Part shown: positions 32,991 to 46,240 of the stretch, piece by piece
Numbering within the stretch: position 1 is the stretch's first letter
How the letters are laid out: every line of letters begins with the position of its first letter
Assembly (NCBI GenBank): GCA_022495005.1
Contig: JAGYXB010000269.1
Span: forward strand, 62,001-126,000
Length of the DNA stretch: 64,000 nucleotides
Reading direction: 5' to 3'
From: Rhyacophila brunnea
Taxonomy: Eukaryota; Arthropoda; Insecta; Trichoptera; Rhyacophilidae
Notes under the pieces: generated by a model
Told to the model about the DNA's origin: nothing
Databases searched by the model: none
Seen by the model: the letters and a program-made list of their open reading frames with translations, nothing else
Program-made: the position numbers and the translations under genes

Positions 32991-33289
32991 ATCTTAGTTA
33001 TTTACGCTGAATTTAACTAGTAGTTGTGACATCAAATGATTGTACAATTGTATTATGTTGGCTATCGGTTTAAGTACAAAATATTTTCTTCTAGCATGTG
33101 TATGCATGAGATGTTTTCAAATTAGCTATATTCAGTTTAAAGAATATGACATTCTCATACATTATTGTCTTATTCGTTGAATAAATAATAGTTAAACAAT
33201 GGAACAACAAGAATAAATCATTAAGTTTGATGTCATGGGACTAGATATAATTAAATGAACAATTCATTTTCAAGTTTCATTTTCGGTAA

Positions 33290-33578
33290 ATTTTGTAACA
33301 GGATGTTAAACATGAGTAATAACATTGATCACATTAAACTGTTTTCATTAGAATGAGTCATTTTGTGTGATTTCATATTAAAAGATTTTCTACAAGAATA
33401 AACACAAAAATATCACATTTAAATGGATTTTCATCAAAATGCGTCATTTTGTTTTATTTCATATTACTAGATGTTATACATGTCGTGAAAAATTGATGAC
33501 ATTCGAATAGCTTTATACTGGTATGTATCATTAAAAGTAATTTCATCCGAAGAGATCTTATACATGATCACATCTCAA
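33290..33578 (-). pseudogene. Decayed zinc fingers below the gene B stop
   Basis: Pieces such as TSSNMK, NKMTHFDENPFKC and KSHKMTHSNEN can be read with stops and frame changes. They correspond to fingers lost from the C-terminus. Confidence 0.75.
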
Positions 33579-36249
33579 TTACTTTTCACCAGAATGTGTC
33601 ATTTTGTGTACTTTCAAAATATGGGAAGATGTACAGGAGTATTCACATTGATGACATTTGAATGGCTGTATACCAGTATGTGTCATTTTGTGTAATTTCA
33701 TCTGACTAGATCTTTTACAATTATAATCACATTGCTCACATTTAAACGGCTTATCTGGAGAATGAGTCATTTTGTGTGATTTCATGTAAGCAGATGTTAT
33801 ACATACGTAATCACATTGATCACATTTAAATGGCTTTATACCGGTATGTATCAATAAATGTAATTTCAGCTGAACCGATGTTATACATGAGAAATCGCAT
33901 TGATCACATTTAAATGGCTTTTCACCAGAATGGGTCATTTTATGTACTTTCAGATAATGGGATGTTATACAAGAGAAATTACACTGATCACAGTTAAATG
34001 GTTTTATACTAGAATGAGTCATCATAATATGTGATTTCATGTGGAACGATGTTTTACAAGAATAATCACAATGGGAACATTTAAATGGCTTTATATTAGA
34101 ATGTGTCATTTTGTGTCGTTTCATGCCACTAGACGTTTTACAAGAGTAATTACACTGATCACAGTTAAATGGTTTTATACTAGAATGAGTCATCATAATA
34201 TGTGATTTCATGTGGCACGATGTTTTACATGAATAATCACAATGAGCACATTTAAATGGCTTTACACCAGAATGTGTCATTTTGTGTAATTTCATCTGAC
34301 CAGATGATATACACGAGTAATCACATTGATCACATTTAAATGGCTTAATACCAGAATGAGTCATCATGTGTGATTTCATATAGAAAGATGTTTTACAAGA
34401 ATAGTCACAAACATCACATTTAAATGGCTTCAAACCAGTATGTGTCATTATCTTTTACAAGAATAATCACATAGGTTACATTGAAATGGTTTTCCCCCGG
34501 TAAGCAGCAATTTAAGTTTTTTCGTGTCACTAGAATTATTAGATTCATCGCTTTTAAATGGAGTGTGACAAGAGACTTCACATTTACTACGTTTACATTG
34601 TTTAACATCCTTATTAGTGATTTTATGGATTATATTTCTATGCAACACTTTGTGAAACTCGAGCAAGTCTAACGATGCAAAAAAATTATCACATATATCG
34701 CACGCAAAATTATTAACATGAAAATATTTTTTTTCCAACTCTATAACAGCCACTAATTCGGGGAATGTTTTAGAAACATTTCGTTTAATAGTGCCAGGTG
34801 TTTTTTTAAACCTTTTGTTGTAATCCTCGAGTTCTTTTTTAACATCTTGTTCGTCAATTTGTATGAAGTCATCAATTTTCTCTTCTTCCGACGATTTGAG
34901 ATTTGCTGCGTTATCCTAAAAAACATTTATAATATAATTATTAGCACCACACGATCTAGACAGCGTAACCATTTTTAAACTTGCATCCGCATTACATGTG
35001 CGAAGTTAATTATCTACTGACGTTACGCAGATTCCTAGTTGAGCTAAACGGTGCGAAAATAATTTGAAAAACTTTGTTTTAAGATACGAGTATATGCCGT
35101 TTTCATAACAGAGAAGTGGGTATCGTCATCTTGTTAGTGTTAGTTCGCTCTAATCCAGATTTCAATTTGATCTCGATCGGCACTGACAATTTACGTAGGG
35201 TTCAGTTTTTATGTACAAAATAGATTCTGACCCGGATGATCAAATTGAAGTAGCCTTTTGTTTCACCCTGCATGTACCTAAGTGTGTTTGGCATCCTTCA
35301 GTAGGTATATCGATTTGAGTTGACCGTAGTGTGCTTTATGAGAATGAACTATTGTTATAACTCAACCATTGTCTATCTCTTAAGTGAGTAGAGAAAAAGA
35401 AGGTACCACATTTTGGTACGGTAGATGAAGATTGCACAATGGGATATTAGGTAGATTTGCTTGCGGCATTCTCCTTGAACGAATTATATTGAATTATATG
35501 ATCCATAGGTACTGTTTATGATTACGCCATGTGTACGGCTATTTTCCTTTTTTTTTATAATCGCGCGTTTCAAGATGGACGCGGTGAACGAAACAATGTC
35601 ACTTAATCAACCGAAGAGAAATTTGACAGTTGATAACTTAACTCTAATTTAACATGCAACTGTATGTGTATTACGAATACTAAAAATGTATTTTCTTTTT
35701 AACGATATCCAATTATGTTCATCGCAACTGTATCTAATATTTGATCTAATTTGATTCATTAGTTACGCTATTTGTGTCCGCTGTTATTAGGACCATAACA
35801 TATTATTTTACACTAAATTATAATTATTCTACTTATTCTCTGGGATTGATTTTACTGGTTAACATACATTAATTTAAAATATATATATACTTACCTACGC
35901 CACTCATTATTACGAATACTTTGCACGAAAGAATAAAAAGGGTTGCCATCGCTGCTATAGATTATAGGAAGATGCATATTATCATATCAGTACTTACAAT
36001 AGTAAAATGTTGCAATAAAACTATTTATTTGTAAACCTTACGTTGTATTGTTCGAGTTCCTTTTTAATGTCAATTTCATCGAAGTGTATGTCGGAGTAAA
36101 TTTCATCTGCTTCTGACGTACATAAAATCGATTTAGCCATAACAGTGGTAGTGGTGTTAATCTAAAGAAAACAAACAGAAGACAGATCGTATTTATAACT
36201 GAAAATAAATATATTCATTTTGACGAGTTTCCGGGTAAAACGCTTGTGA

Positions 36250-36720
36250 GAATGTCATGAAGGTAGTGGTCGGTATAGAAAAGTCTATGTACCGAAGCGC
36301 ACGGTATTTTTTAGAAAATGGTTGTGACGAACGAGTTCGTTTACATGTACTTAGATACATTCCTAATAACCTTAGTTTACAAAAAGTCCTCAGATATGGA
36401 ATCAGCCGTTGTACCAACTGTGAGGGTCCACATCCTGCGAATTACAAAGGTTGTCCGAAAACGCCTCACCTTGCTATAAACCTTTATAAAGAGTCATCGC
36501 CAACATATTGCAATAGGCAGGTAATCACTAATCGCAGAACACTAATACAGCGGCCATATTTACCCAATTCACCAATTCTCTTCACGAATAAGGCAACCTC
36601 TCCCAATTGCTCCCAAAGTTTTAACCCCGTGAGACACTCATTGAGAAACTCACAGCTACCCCTGCCCAAAGCATTGAATTATCCACAAGTGACAACATTC
36701 TTTCTAGCAATCAAATCAAA
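36250..36720 (+). pseudogene. Jockey-type LINE ORF1 (gag) remnant in intron 2 of gene B
   Basis: A 155-codon open frame includes RCTNCEGPHPANYKGCPK, a CX2CX3HX6C knuckle of Jockey-type gag proteins. Upstream RYIPNNLSLQKVLRYGI fits the preceding gag region. The rest of the LINE is missing. Paralogue at 20400-20760. Confidence 0.75.
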
Positions 36721-36765
36721 ATAACTTACAGTGTACAATATTCACCTTACCTCTTGTCATGTTAT

Positions 36766-38960
36766 TAACGAATGACACACTTTATTCATATGGCAACAAA
36801 ATGGCAAAGGACAACCTGAGTACGCATGCGCAATACGATAGTTTGAAGAAGTTCGTAAACTATTTCCGGCGCTAACAAAGCAAAGCGGCTTGTTAACATG
36901 AAGGCGGAGCGGGAGTCAGGGCTCTCGGTTTTGATCGCTCGAACGAAGCAGACGTCGCTCCGTTCCGAGTATTCGTGCGAAGAAGACCGGGGCCCATGGC
37001 CTTGATTTATTGACGTTTTGGAGACGTTGATTATGGCCAACCGAAGGATGTCTCCCTGAGGCCAGGAGATCGAAGGAATCCCATGGTCCCGACATGTTTG
37101 AGGACCGCGACGGGCTGAGAGCATATTTGTTATGTGGTATTTGTTATAATATTATTTCATTACTGTACGGTCCGCCGAACTAGCATTTATTTGTATTCTA
37201 AATTGTCTGAATATTATTATACGTCAGGCGCTCGTAATTGATTTGATTAATTATACAACTTTATACACTGTCGCCCGCTAGTAAATTTTATATATTAACT
37301 AGCTGACCCGGCAAACATTGTTCTGCCACATAAATTATTTCTAGTGAATATTTTGGTTGTTAAATAAAAAATAACGAATGTATCGTAAGTGTGTGGGGAA
37401 TGGGATCTATGACAGGAAGAGGAATGGAGCGCTGTAGACGATGACCGCCAATAAAAACAAAATCACCAACCATTCATTTTCTCAATTCAAAATGAGTAAT
37501 GATGTTCATAATGAATGAATTACCTGTAACAGGATCTCGTTGTTTAATGTTTATGCAATATCCGTCTTGTCTATTCCAAAAAATTAGCGGATATTGGAGA
37601 GTGTCGTATGAACGGTGTGTGTCAGCGATCATGACACATCTCACCGCCGATGAAGTAGATTTGCAAAAATGTATGTGTATGTTTGGCATTGGCAGCAATG
37701 AGCCTACTTTGTGGTATACTTGGCCTTTGATTTTGAACGTAGAATGGAATTTTTGACCATTTGCCGCAGTATTGTGAACTATTTCTGTTGCTCCGAACGA
37801 AGTCATTTGGAAGCATGAACTGAATGTGCGAATGGACTTCAGAAACAGGTTTGAATTGGAACCGTGCCGATGAACAAGCCGTTCTATGGTTCTGGTGGTA
37901 TCTCAATTTCTGGTAGTTGCACTTTTCCTGATGCGCAACACATTTCGGTTGACTCATGTTTGAATTTGAACGCATGACAATGGGTACATTCTTTGTCCAA
38001 TCAACACTTTCGGATGAGCGGAATAGTCAATATCTGGCTCGTACTCGAATGCGAGACGAAAGAACGAAGCGGATGTAAATGCTTGATGTACTTATTGGCG
38101 TTGTCGGTCATTTGCTCTGTGTGTGTTAACTATGAACCGGCGCGCTTGGCTCCGTTCCAATTGTCGTTGTTGATTTTGTTCAGCTCGTGCTGTGATTGAG
38201 ATGCACGCAATTGCGACATGTTCACACGCACGTTTTTGTTATCTTGTTGGATTTGTTCGTCTGTTCTTTCTGCTCTACTATTTTGCATGTTTGTTGCTTT
38301 ATTCGTTCGACGGCCCAAATGGCCCCCCTTGCGTCTTGCTGGCATTGTGCACTGTAATACACGCACATAAAAATAGATAAATTAAAATAAATCGTACAAA
38401 ATTTTGCACGCACTGCTTCGTGTATGCCGAATGAATTGTCAAAATGTGAAAATGAGTGACGCTTCTCTTGAATTCTTCTCGGACGTAGCGCTATCTGTCA
38501 TTCAACAACATAAATAATTTCGTTCTGTTTGAAATACGAAAGACGGTTAAATTTGTTAATACAAAAATAATAAAATCGCGATTAAAAAATGGGAGGGTAG
38601 GGGTAGGAGGGTGAAAATTTTGAGTGATAGATATTTTTGATGCCAAATAATAAAAAAAATACAAAAAAAAATTGTCAAAAAAAAATCTGGATAGAAATAC
38701 CCTAATCACCTAGCGGTATAAAATATACTTGTTGACCTATTCTCATGCCTAACAAAAAAACATAAAAAAAATCATAAAAATCGGTCGAGCCATTTCGGAG
38801 GAGTGCGACCACAAACACCGTGACACGAGATTTTTATATAGGTAGAGATTATACATCTGTTAAAGTTCTTTACGCGCGTTTTATTTAAATTACCTTTTAT
38901 CACTATTGTCTCTATGCATTTCATAGAGTGGCGCTCAAATCCGAGATATCTATTAATTCC
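36766..38960 (+). mobile_element. Possible LTR (interrupted by a Helitron) with PBS-like end
   Basis: Gene A lacks this stretch. It begins TGTTATTAACGA (36768) and, after the Helitron, reaches tgcatttca followed by tagagTGGCGCTCAAATCC (38928), which resembles an LTR end plus a tRNA primer-binding site. A short open frame (MSEVTGQVTDVLEVL) starts at 38997. No pol genes follow and the target duplication is not found, so the call is weak. Confidence 0.3.
37299..38830 (-). mobile_element. Helitron with decayed Rep-helicase N-terminal coding
   Basis: On the minus strand it starts TCTCGTGTCACGGTGTTTGT and ends GCCGGGTCAGCTAG, inserted between A and T: the TC..CTRR ends and host A/T site of Helitrons. 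Coding pieces fit a Helitron protein: MPARRKGGHLGRRTNKA and MSQLRASQSQHE (38130-38350), LQIYFIGGE (about 37645), MTSFGATEIV, FKIKGQVYHKVGSLLP, and THRSYDTLQYPLIFW with NIKQRDPVTGN (37474-37806). Large deletions remove the Rep catalytic and helicase domains, so it is non-autonomous. Confidence 0.88.
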
Positions 38961-39903
38961 ATTTTAATGTCTTTTATAATACAGGAACCTACACGAATGA
39001 GTGAAGTAACCGGACAGGTAACTGATGTTTTAGAGGTATTGTCAAACCATCCACGACCCTGTATTCCCCAAGTCTCATGCTCTATTATTTCCAATCCAAT
39101 TCCAATCCTATCCATCATAAATCCTACCCACCTTCCTTACCTACCTTTTCCTACATCACAATACCCATCCTACCCTTTTCCATAGTATGACACTCCACAA
39201 GCCACTGTGGTTATTAACATGACACCGGCAACAACTGTCAACAGCGTCAACGCAGACATAGACATTTCGGAACTAAGTCGCCCCGCACTACACACTGTCA
39301 TAATCAAGCGTATTAAGGGGCTCTACGTCAGATGTGAAGCATCAGTATTTTTTAAGCCTGGGAATATCCAGGATCCGATACCTAAGACTGAGGTCACCAC
39401 AATGTTCTCAAAGGAGAGAGAAGCACGGTGAGCTAATAAAAATAATGAGTAAGAGATGAAAGATAGGCCATTAAGTTATCTCTCGGTCTGCATAGTTATA
39501 AAAATATATATATTTTGTGGTGCTGATTCCGTCAATTCGTAGGAGAAATTACTGTAAACCCCAATCTTTTCAGTTATTTTTCTTTCTTTCTTCCCTCAGA
39601 ACCTTGACGAAAGTCTGCAGGCTCTTCTTTAATAGGTACATATACACGAATACTACAGATGGCGAGGATAAAATGACATTTGCTCTTGGTGCCTCATATT
39701 ACGGGCGCATGGGCCATTGCTTGCCAAACACACATGCTTTTTACGGCGGAAGCATTCCTTCCCAGCTGCAGTTACTGACAAAATGGTTTAAACTGTCAAA
39801 TAATATCGTTTAACCTCGACTGCACTAAGATGAATAGGAACAGTTTAGAAGGTAGGTACCTAAACTTGTATGTATAGGTATATAGTTCAAATAATAGTAT
39901 TAC
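38961..39903. other. Rest of intron 2 of gene B
   Basis: 38961-39185 is insert-specific (a Pro/Ser-rich frame, no domain). From about 39185 it is paralogous to gene A intron 2 (20830-21583). Confidence 0.45.
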
Positions 39904-40470
39904 CTGTTTTCCTGGGCTATATTCCGAATAGGAACAACTTGGTTGAGGATCTTTATAATTAAATGGGGGCATTGTATCTTCAATAAACTCTTTCTTGATG
40001 TCCACTCGCTGAAATTCGGGTGCCGATTTTATATTTACCATGTCTATTGTATGAAGGTTCTGAAAAAAACAAAATTCCTATTATTATTTTATTAAATCTA
40101 GCTTACTTTATGGAATATCATTCACTTTTATATGATATATAATAATCAGTATATTCATCGGAGAACCAATATTTCCCAGCTGCAACATGGTTTCTTAAGC
40201 TCAATGCTGTACATATATCAGCTGTTTACAAGTTATAGTTGAGAAAAGTGTTCTCTATTTAGTAAATTACATGGTAGTAAAATTTTCATTTGCGTTTATC
40301 TCAAAACTATGTTATTGTAGATAGGACACTGTTATCTTAAAACCCCAAATATTGCTATCCAAATATATATATTATGTTTCTGTAATCATTATTAATAACT
40401 GTAGGTATGTTTTTGCTTTTTCGTACAAGGTAGTTGTTAGTAATTTTGAGTAATCACAAACAACACAAAT

Positions 40471-40543
40471 GGTGTCCTCACCGGGTAGGTATCGAACCCA
40501 GAGCTCCCGGATAGAAAACCCGTGCCTTACACATTGCACCACG
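40471..40543 (-). mobile_element. SINE family 2 head in intron 1 of gene B
   Basis: Paralogue of 22141-22221 with the same B-box-like ggttcgatac on the complement and a small deletion at the head (gagagcag lost). Confidence 0.55.
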
Positions 40544-42799
40544 CCTTGACCAAATGGTTGGAATCTGTCAAATGATATCGGTTACTGAATTCAGATGAAT
40601 TGGATCTGCAATATGACTGTTTCGCGCAATCGGTAAACCAGTAACAAGTAAAAAATAATCCAGTACCTATATATATCAGCTATCATCAAAATTGCAATAA
40701 TAAGAACTGAAATATTAGCATATAAAATATTTCAATTAATGTCAAAATAATATTATTAACTTTTTACTTAACTTTTTTCGTATAGAAAAAAAGGAATTCA
40801 CATTATTTGTAATTCCATGAGGTACATGGTGGATTTATTATGTATTTGGATACGTTTAATATAGTTAACCTAGGTACGCGTAATTTTGCAACGCTTGCAA
40901 ATAAATAAATACGTGTACGAAATTAATGACAATGTCCGCAAACATAAGCAAAAACCAATAAACACCTATCTACCCTGTTTACACGTGTAAGGATTTTCTG
41001 TTGACAGTACGTATTATCACAGCCATAATAAGAAAATGTACGTGTAAACGTGTTGTACTATCCTGCAGTTGCAATATTGCATACATGAATTATAAATATT
41101 CGGAAGCTTCTGAATGTTTACGCGACAGTAGGATTTGTTCGATATCTGCTCTAGCGCAGTAGAAAGATAGTTGCGAACCTGCCGGCAAAAAAACTAAATT
41201 CACCACGTATCGACTCATTTTAATGACAACAGATTTTTATGAGGTTTGAGGTACCAAAAAATTACAACATCGCGTCTCGCTTACTCTTGAAGAATTATTT
41301 TGGAGATACTTTAAGTCAGTACTTAAAATACCCACTATTGCTGCAAGTGAATCCATGGACGTGTATAGGCGCTATAAAAGACATAAGCTTTATAAAACGA
41401 ACCTCAAAAGCAATGCTGGAACCGTCGGCAATCTCTTGCTTTATATAATTATTGGTCACAGGGTTAATTCGATGGTTTAAGGGCACCTGCCAATCTGCAT
41501 CAAGTTCGAATTCATCCGGCTCGCGTTTCACGTCCATCTTTTGAATGGAAAGCGTACCTACGTTGGATTATTGTAGCAGACTAAAATCGTACAGGTGGCA
41601 GATGATACTCTTTTGACAGTTCTGACAATGGCACACTTTGACGGGCTTTTCCATAGATAAAAAAATGCTGATAGTATTGCCATATATTATAATCATTACG
41701 CAGCAGAGAAATTCAATTTGTGATTATATAATTATTATTATATCAGGCAACTGTGCGCGGTTTCGCCACGTGGGGCTAGGTATACCATGAGTTGCATAGG
41801 GTTGGCATATTATTATAAAGAGTGTAGAATGAAGGAGTGAATATAATTAATATTACAACTTTAGGCAGCATTCGCGGTTTTCAGGTTAACAGACGATGCA
41901 GTCGCTTCATATCGCTATTGTAGGTAGGTATTGTAATACACAATATTCCTATAGTAATACAAATTATAATGGCGGTTTATCACATCACCACAGACTAGGG
42001 TTTCGTAGGTCCCGGACAAGTCGTCTTTTTTGAGGACAATGTCCGTGTCCGGTATATTTTTTTTATTTTAATCGAAAAATGAGTAAAAACATTATGTCCT
42101 CGATTCCGGTAACATGTAAATTGTACGTAAAACATTTCACCGTAGTACAGTTCACTGTGAGCTTTCTATCGGAAATGACCGTATACTGTACAATATGAAC
42201 ATTAATTCATTTTATATACCTAGCTGATTTTGGCAAAATTCACGAATAATAATTCAAGAATGAAAACCTAACCTGACCTAACAAATAATCCAGTACCTAC
42301 CTATATCAGCTACATGGGCATCGGCAGCGTGGTGTAAGGTGGTGCAAGTGCACCACCTTTGGTAAAAAATCTTTTTTGATAATTATTGTATATTATAGCA
42401 ATAATATTTATTGAAGCAAGTTTCACACATAAAACGGCATTTTAAGAGTTAAAAAAAACCAATTTATTTAATACATTTTGCAAACGATGACATGGATGAC
42501 AGAAGAACATCCCACCAGCCCCACCTATAATAATATGATCAGACATGTTGGCATAGCCATCGTATCGTTGTCTAACCAAAATAAAATGCAGAACCAACCC
42601 AATATCCTGTTCCGTCTATAATATTATTATAGATGAAGGTTGCACAGCTTAATGCGACAGAGCAGAATAGACTATATTACATTCTTCATGTATTTTGAAA
42701 ATGTTATTACCTATCCTTGTGCAGGTATCGAATTGTACCTGTTTTTGTAGTTCTGAAAGGTACTCTTTTAGATGGACGATTTACTATCAGTTGAATCCC

Positions 42800-42965
42800 G
42801 CCGCCTGCGAGTTGCGTTCAATCATTCGCTTTCTCAACCAGGAGGGAGTCCGCCCTGTTGAGATTCATCATCATTTCACATCCGTTTATGGTAATGAGTT
42901 GAACCAGCAGAATGTCAGAAAGTGGTGTGACTCAGAAAAAACAAGAAAATCCCGTTTATGTACAT
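42800..42965 (+). pseudogene. Mos1-type HTH remnant (copy 2, best preserved)
   Basis: An open stretch reads CELRSIIRFLNQEGVRPVEI, HHHFTSVYGNELNQQN and VRKWCDSEK: the complete N-terminal HTH of a mariner-like (Mos1-type) transposase. The frame runs from 42695 to 42967 without a stop, but no catalytic domain follows. Either a fossil or a small stand-alone HTH protein. Confidence 0.65.
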
Positions 42966-43973
42966 AGGTATGAGTATGGAGTGACTAGCCCATTTCCAAA
43001 ATTCATATTGTATAGTTTTGACCAAAAATGAACTTAATATGCAGTTATGTTGCTAATTCAAATGGGCACATACATATTCTATAAAAGTTATTCCTATAGT
43101 AGTTTTTTGCAGCCCGTATAGCGTTTGAAAAACAGCGTCCAATTTCAAAATGCGTTTTGTCCATAAAACTGTGTCAAAAGTCAACTTTTCCATGACATAT
43201 CTTTAAATATTTCAAAAACTTTGTATGATATTTTAGAAAACGATGTTGTTTTCACAAGCATATAAATTAAATTTCAATCTGATAAACAAAACATTTTCTT
43301 TCTTGTAGATGTTCCTTACACGTTTTACCATAACTCACATTGTCCATAAAAACATTTCCAAAATGCTTCAAGTCCATAAAACTGTGTCAAAATAAAGTCA
43401 TCTTGTCCATGACATATCCTCAAATATTTTAAAAACTATGTATGATATTGATATGTGTTTTTATTTCACGAGCATTATATTATATTTATTTCAATTTGAT
43501 TAAAAAAGGCGGATTTTTTTTTATTACACGTTTTTCGTGAATATCTCGAAGCCATACAAAATGGACAAGGTGGCCTTTGGAAATGGGCGACTCTACTATA
43601 TGGATCACCGAGTTCAAACTTAGAGACCCCGTAAGGCAATGGACTATGGGGCGACTGCTAATTTTGAAATAAATATGTCCTCTTATTACATCGTCAAAAT
43701 AAAGGTACCCTGCCACGTGCGTAAAACCTTCACTGTGTGAAACTACTTAGGTAGGTACGTTTTGTTTATTTATTAATTAATAAATATTAATTAACTATTT
43801 TTATCCATCGATTAATTCAGAAGATTTAGGAATGCCCCTCGCATTCTAATTATTGAGCATACATAATATTGAAAACACATAGCTCGTATTGCAAGTACAT
43901 AGCTCGATTATTTAGAAAGCGCTTCAGTGAGTATGAAAAGCCATTAGTTAAAGTTTGTCGTAATTAGATACGA

Positions 43974-44042
43974 CTCCTTTAGCATTGTAGTCAATGTGCT
44001 TGGGCGCAATACCCGAGAGATGCGGGGTCGATTCCGGCGAGG
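43974..44042 (+). repeat. tRNA-like island (copy 2)
   Basis: Same island as at 12888, here with cccgagagatgcggggtcga and ttccggcgagg. One B-box change; not a working tRNA. Confidence 0.5.
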
Positions 44043-44249
44043 TGTCTCACTTTTTTTCAAAAAGATTTTTTCTATTTGGTTAGCAAGAAGTAAGTATTTT
44101 CAAAATTATTTCCATTTTAGAGATGAGCAGGTACGATGAGGCAATATTAAAAATTGTAGTAACTTAAGCTAATAGAAAACTTTCAGACATTCTTAATGAA
44201 GATCTCTTCACGTTGGCAGTATGACGCCACAAATTTTCTAAACGACATT

Positions 44250-44520
44250 AAATTGATCTTTGTGGCAACCAGATCAGACCACAGGTCCACAGCTGGTTGA
44301 ACTGACTTGAGCAACTCTTCTCTTTCCGTAAACATTTAAGAACACTCCCAGAGAATGCGGTTTGAATCCTATATTAGTCCGCCACAGGACATGTTGAACG
44401 GTTAACAAGACCAATTTCATAGAGCCTGCCAGCGAAGCCGCCATGTCTAGTCAAGAATTGACTGGTGTAATGATCTCGTGGAGCTGGCAAATAAGACTAC
44501 CAAACCGTCTCTTCCTAGAC
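44250..44520 (-). pseudogene. Jockey-like LINE 3'-terminal fragment (copy 2)
   Basis: Paralogous to 30116-30400 and 62226-62520 (gttgaactgacttgagcaac, cagcgaagccgccatgtcta, gtcaagaattgac). The frame is decayed. The Harbinger-2 target is intact at 44270-44272. Confidence 0.6.
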
Positions 44521-45039
44521 AATGTGTAGCTTTAGTAATCGTTTAACAAAATGTTTAAATAACTGTTACTTATAAAAAATAATAGGTGGAGAATATTGTG
44601 TAACAGAAAAATAATAACACAATTGGTTTGAAGATATAGATTTTATTTATTACATCAAAGATCAAGTCATAGTTCAGTGAAGAGATGAGTTATTTTTACA
44701 AGCATATTATATTCCAAATACATAACAAAAATATCAAAACACAGTACTAACTAGTAACTAACAACAAGAATGCAAGACATTATCTACATTCATTTTAATG
44801 ATCATTTTGTGTATTTTTAAGTCAAAAGAGATAAATTAAATTAAATATACATAATTTGAAAAGAACGCACTCATATACACACTAATAAAAATCGTTAGTG
44901 GAAAAAGTAAAATAACCGTCAGGACTTGATCCTCTACCTGCGGGATTCAAGTAATTCAGAGACGGGCATCATGGTTATTTACGCTGATTTTAACTAGTAG
45001 TTGTGACATCAAATGATTATAGAATCCAATTCTAGTACC

Positions 45040-45840
45040 TATATGTATTGTTACCAGACAAAAAAGAAAAGGCCCCGGCGCGACAGTTTCAAATTCTAGA
45101 TCAACAATTTAACAACAAATATATCCGGCTCCCCTGTAGAATGTTTAGAACCTCTGACTTACACGAAAATATTACAAATAACATTTCGTAAACGGTCATT
45201 CAGAAAAGATGCATTTTTTTTACCTGGTCCGAAGATAGAAGCGGCCCGTCCCAAAATGTTTGTCCCGTTACTCAGTGACCTGCCCTATCTCTTTCCCTCC
45301 GTAGAATAGACCCGCCAAAATTAAAAGATGCTTTTGAAAAATAAAATCAGTTCGAATCTACCTACGACTGGGGGTGTCACTAAAATACCGAAGCGGCGCG
45401 TTGCCGTGTATCGCGGGCGGCAGGAAAGCGACGCGTGGATTCGCCCGCCTGTCGATTATCACGTCTCGAATCACGCGCGGTTATCGATAACTATCAAAGT
45501 GCTCGCGAAATTAAATAATGTGCAAACGCGTCCATGTGAAAAAGAATGCAAAGTGAAGTGTTGTCTATTCGAATGCCGCGTGCCCGCCGGCCACCGACAT
45601 GTTTCGCGCAGTCACTGTCATTTAAATGTTACTTTATCTCAGTCATGCTGAACCCTTGAATTCCTAACTTGTACAATTTAATGAAATTGAATATATTCTC
45701 CGCGCGGAGGCTTTTGAATCGAAGATGTGTTTTATATAATTAAACCTTGTGATGTCACACTTCTCCCAATCGAAATAATACTGAAGAAGGTTCTACCACC
45801 CACATACACGTGAGTCCCATCATTCCTTTTCCTGGGTATT
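45040..45840. other. GC-richer segment inserted in unit 2, unknown
   Basis: Unit flanks join directly at 33020-33060 and 63690-63740, but here 0.8 kb intervene. The plus frame 45328-45651 (107 codons) is Arg/Cys/His-rich (KECKVKCCLFECRVP) and lies in CpG-rich DNA unlike its surroundings. No family is recognised. It may be a host exon or CpG-rich fragment copied here. Confidence 0.4.
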
Positions 45841-46240
45841 AGTATGCATGAGATTTTTTCAAATTATCTATATTCAGTTTATGGAATGTGACATTCTCAT
45901 ATATTATTACGTATTATTCGTTGAATAAATAATAGTTAAACAATAGAACAACAAGAATAAATCATTTAGTTTGATGTCATTTAAATGAAAAATTCATTTT
46001 CAAGTATAATTTTCGGTAAATTTAATGAGAGGATGTTTGTTATACATGAATAATTACATTGATCACATTTAATTTTTTTTCATTAAAAGGAGTCATTTTG
46101 TGTGATTTCATATTAAAAGATGTTATACATGTCGTCACGAATTGATGACATTAGAATAGCTTTATACAGGTATGTATCATTAAATGTCATTTCATCCGAG
46201 GAGATCTTGTACACGAGTGATCATATTGAACACATCTCAA
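45841..46240 (-). pseudogene. 3' flank of gene C with decayed fingers
   Basis: Minus-strand pieces between about 46030 and 46240 (SSDEMTFNDTY, KSHKMTPFNE-like) are degraded fingers paralogous to those below gene B. Confidence 0.6.

Larger units (their letters stand above)
33579..41537 (-). pseudogene. Zinc-finger gene B: paralogue of gene A, broken in finger 2
   Basis: Exons 41403-41537, 39904-40059, 36042-36161 and 33579-34915 keep all splice sites and phase 0. The exon 3 acceptor changed from CAG to TAG. Exon 4 starts normally, with finger 1 (ACDICDNFFASLDLLEFHKV), but in finger 2 a deletion removes most of the helix (CNLCDYSCKR followed by stop TAA near 34450), and the rest continues in another frame as ten good fingers (33579-34448). 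The predicted product stops after one and a half fingers. Within the ten, the pair CAHCDYSCKTS + CDQCNYSC(K/I)TS occurs twice in tandem, and two fingers have H-x4-H spacing. Intron 2 contains a Jockey gag fragment, a possible LTR and a Helitron. A pseudogene unless the deletion is an assembly error. Confidence 0.85.
41538..44249. repeat. Upstream intergenic unit, copy 2
   Basis: All landmarks of the unit are present without large insertions (41739 atatcaggcaact, 42013 ggacaagtcgtc, 42268 cctaacctga, 43120 Harbinger-1 empty site, 43974 tRNA-like island). It is the best reference for the undisturbed unit. Confidence 0.7.
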
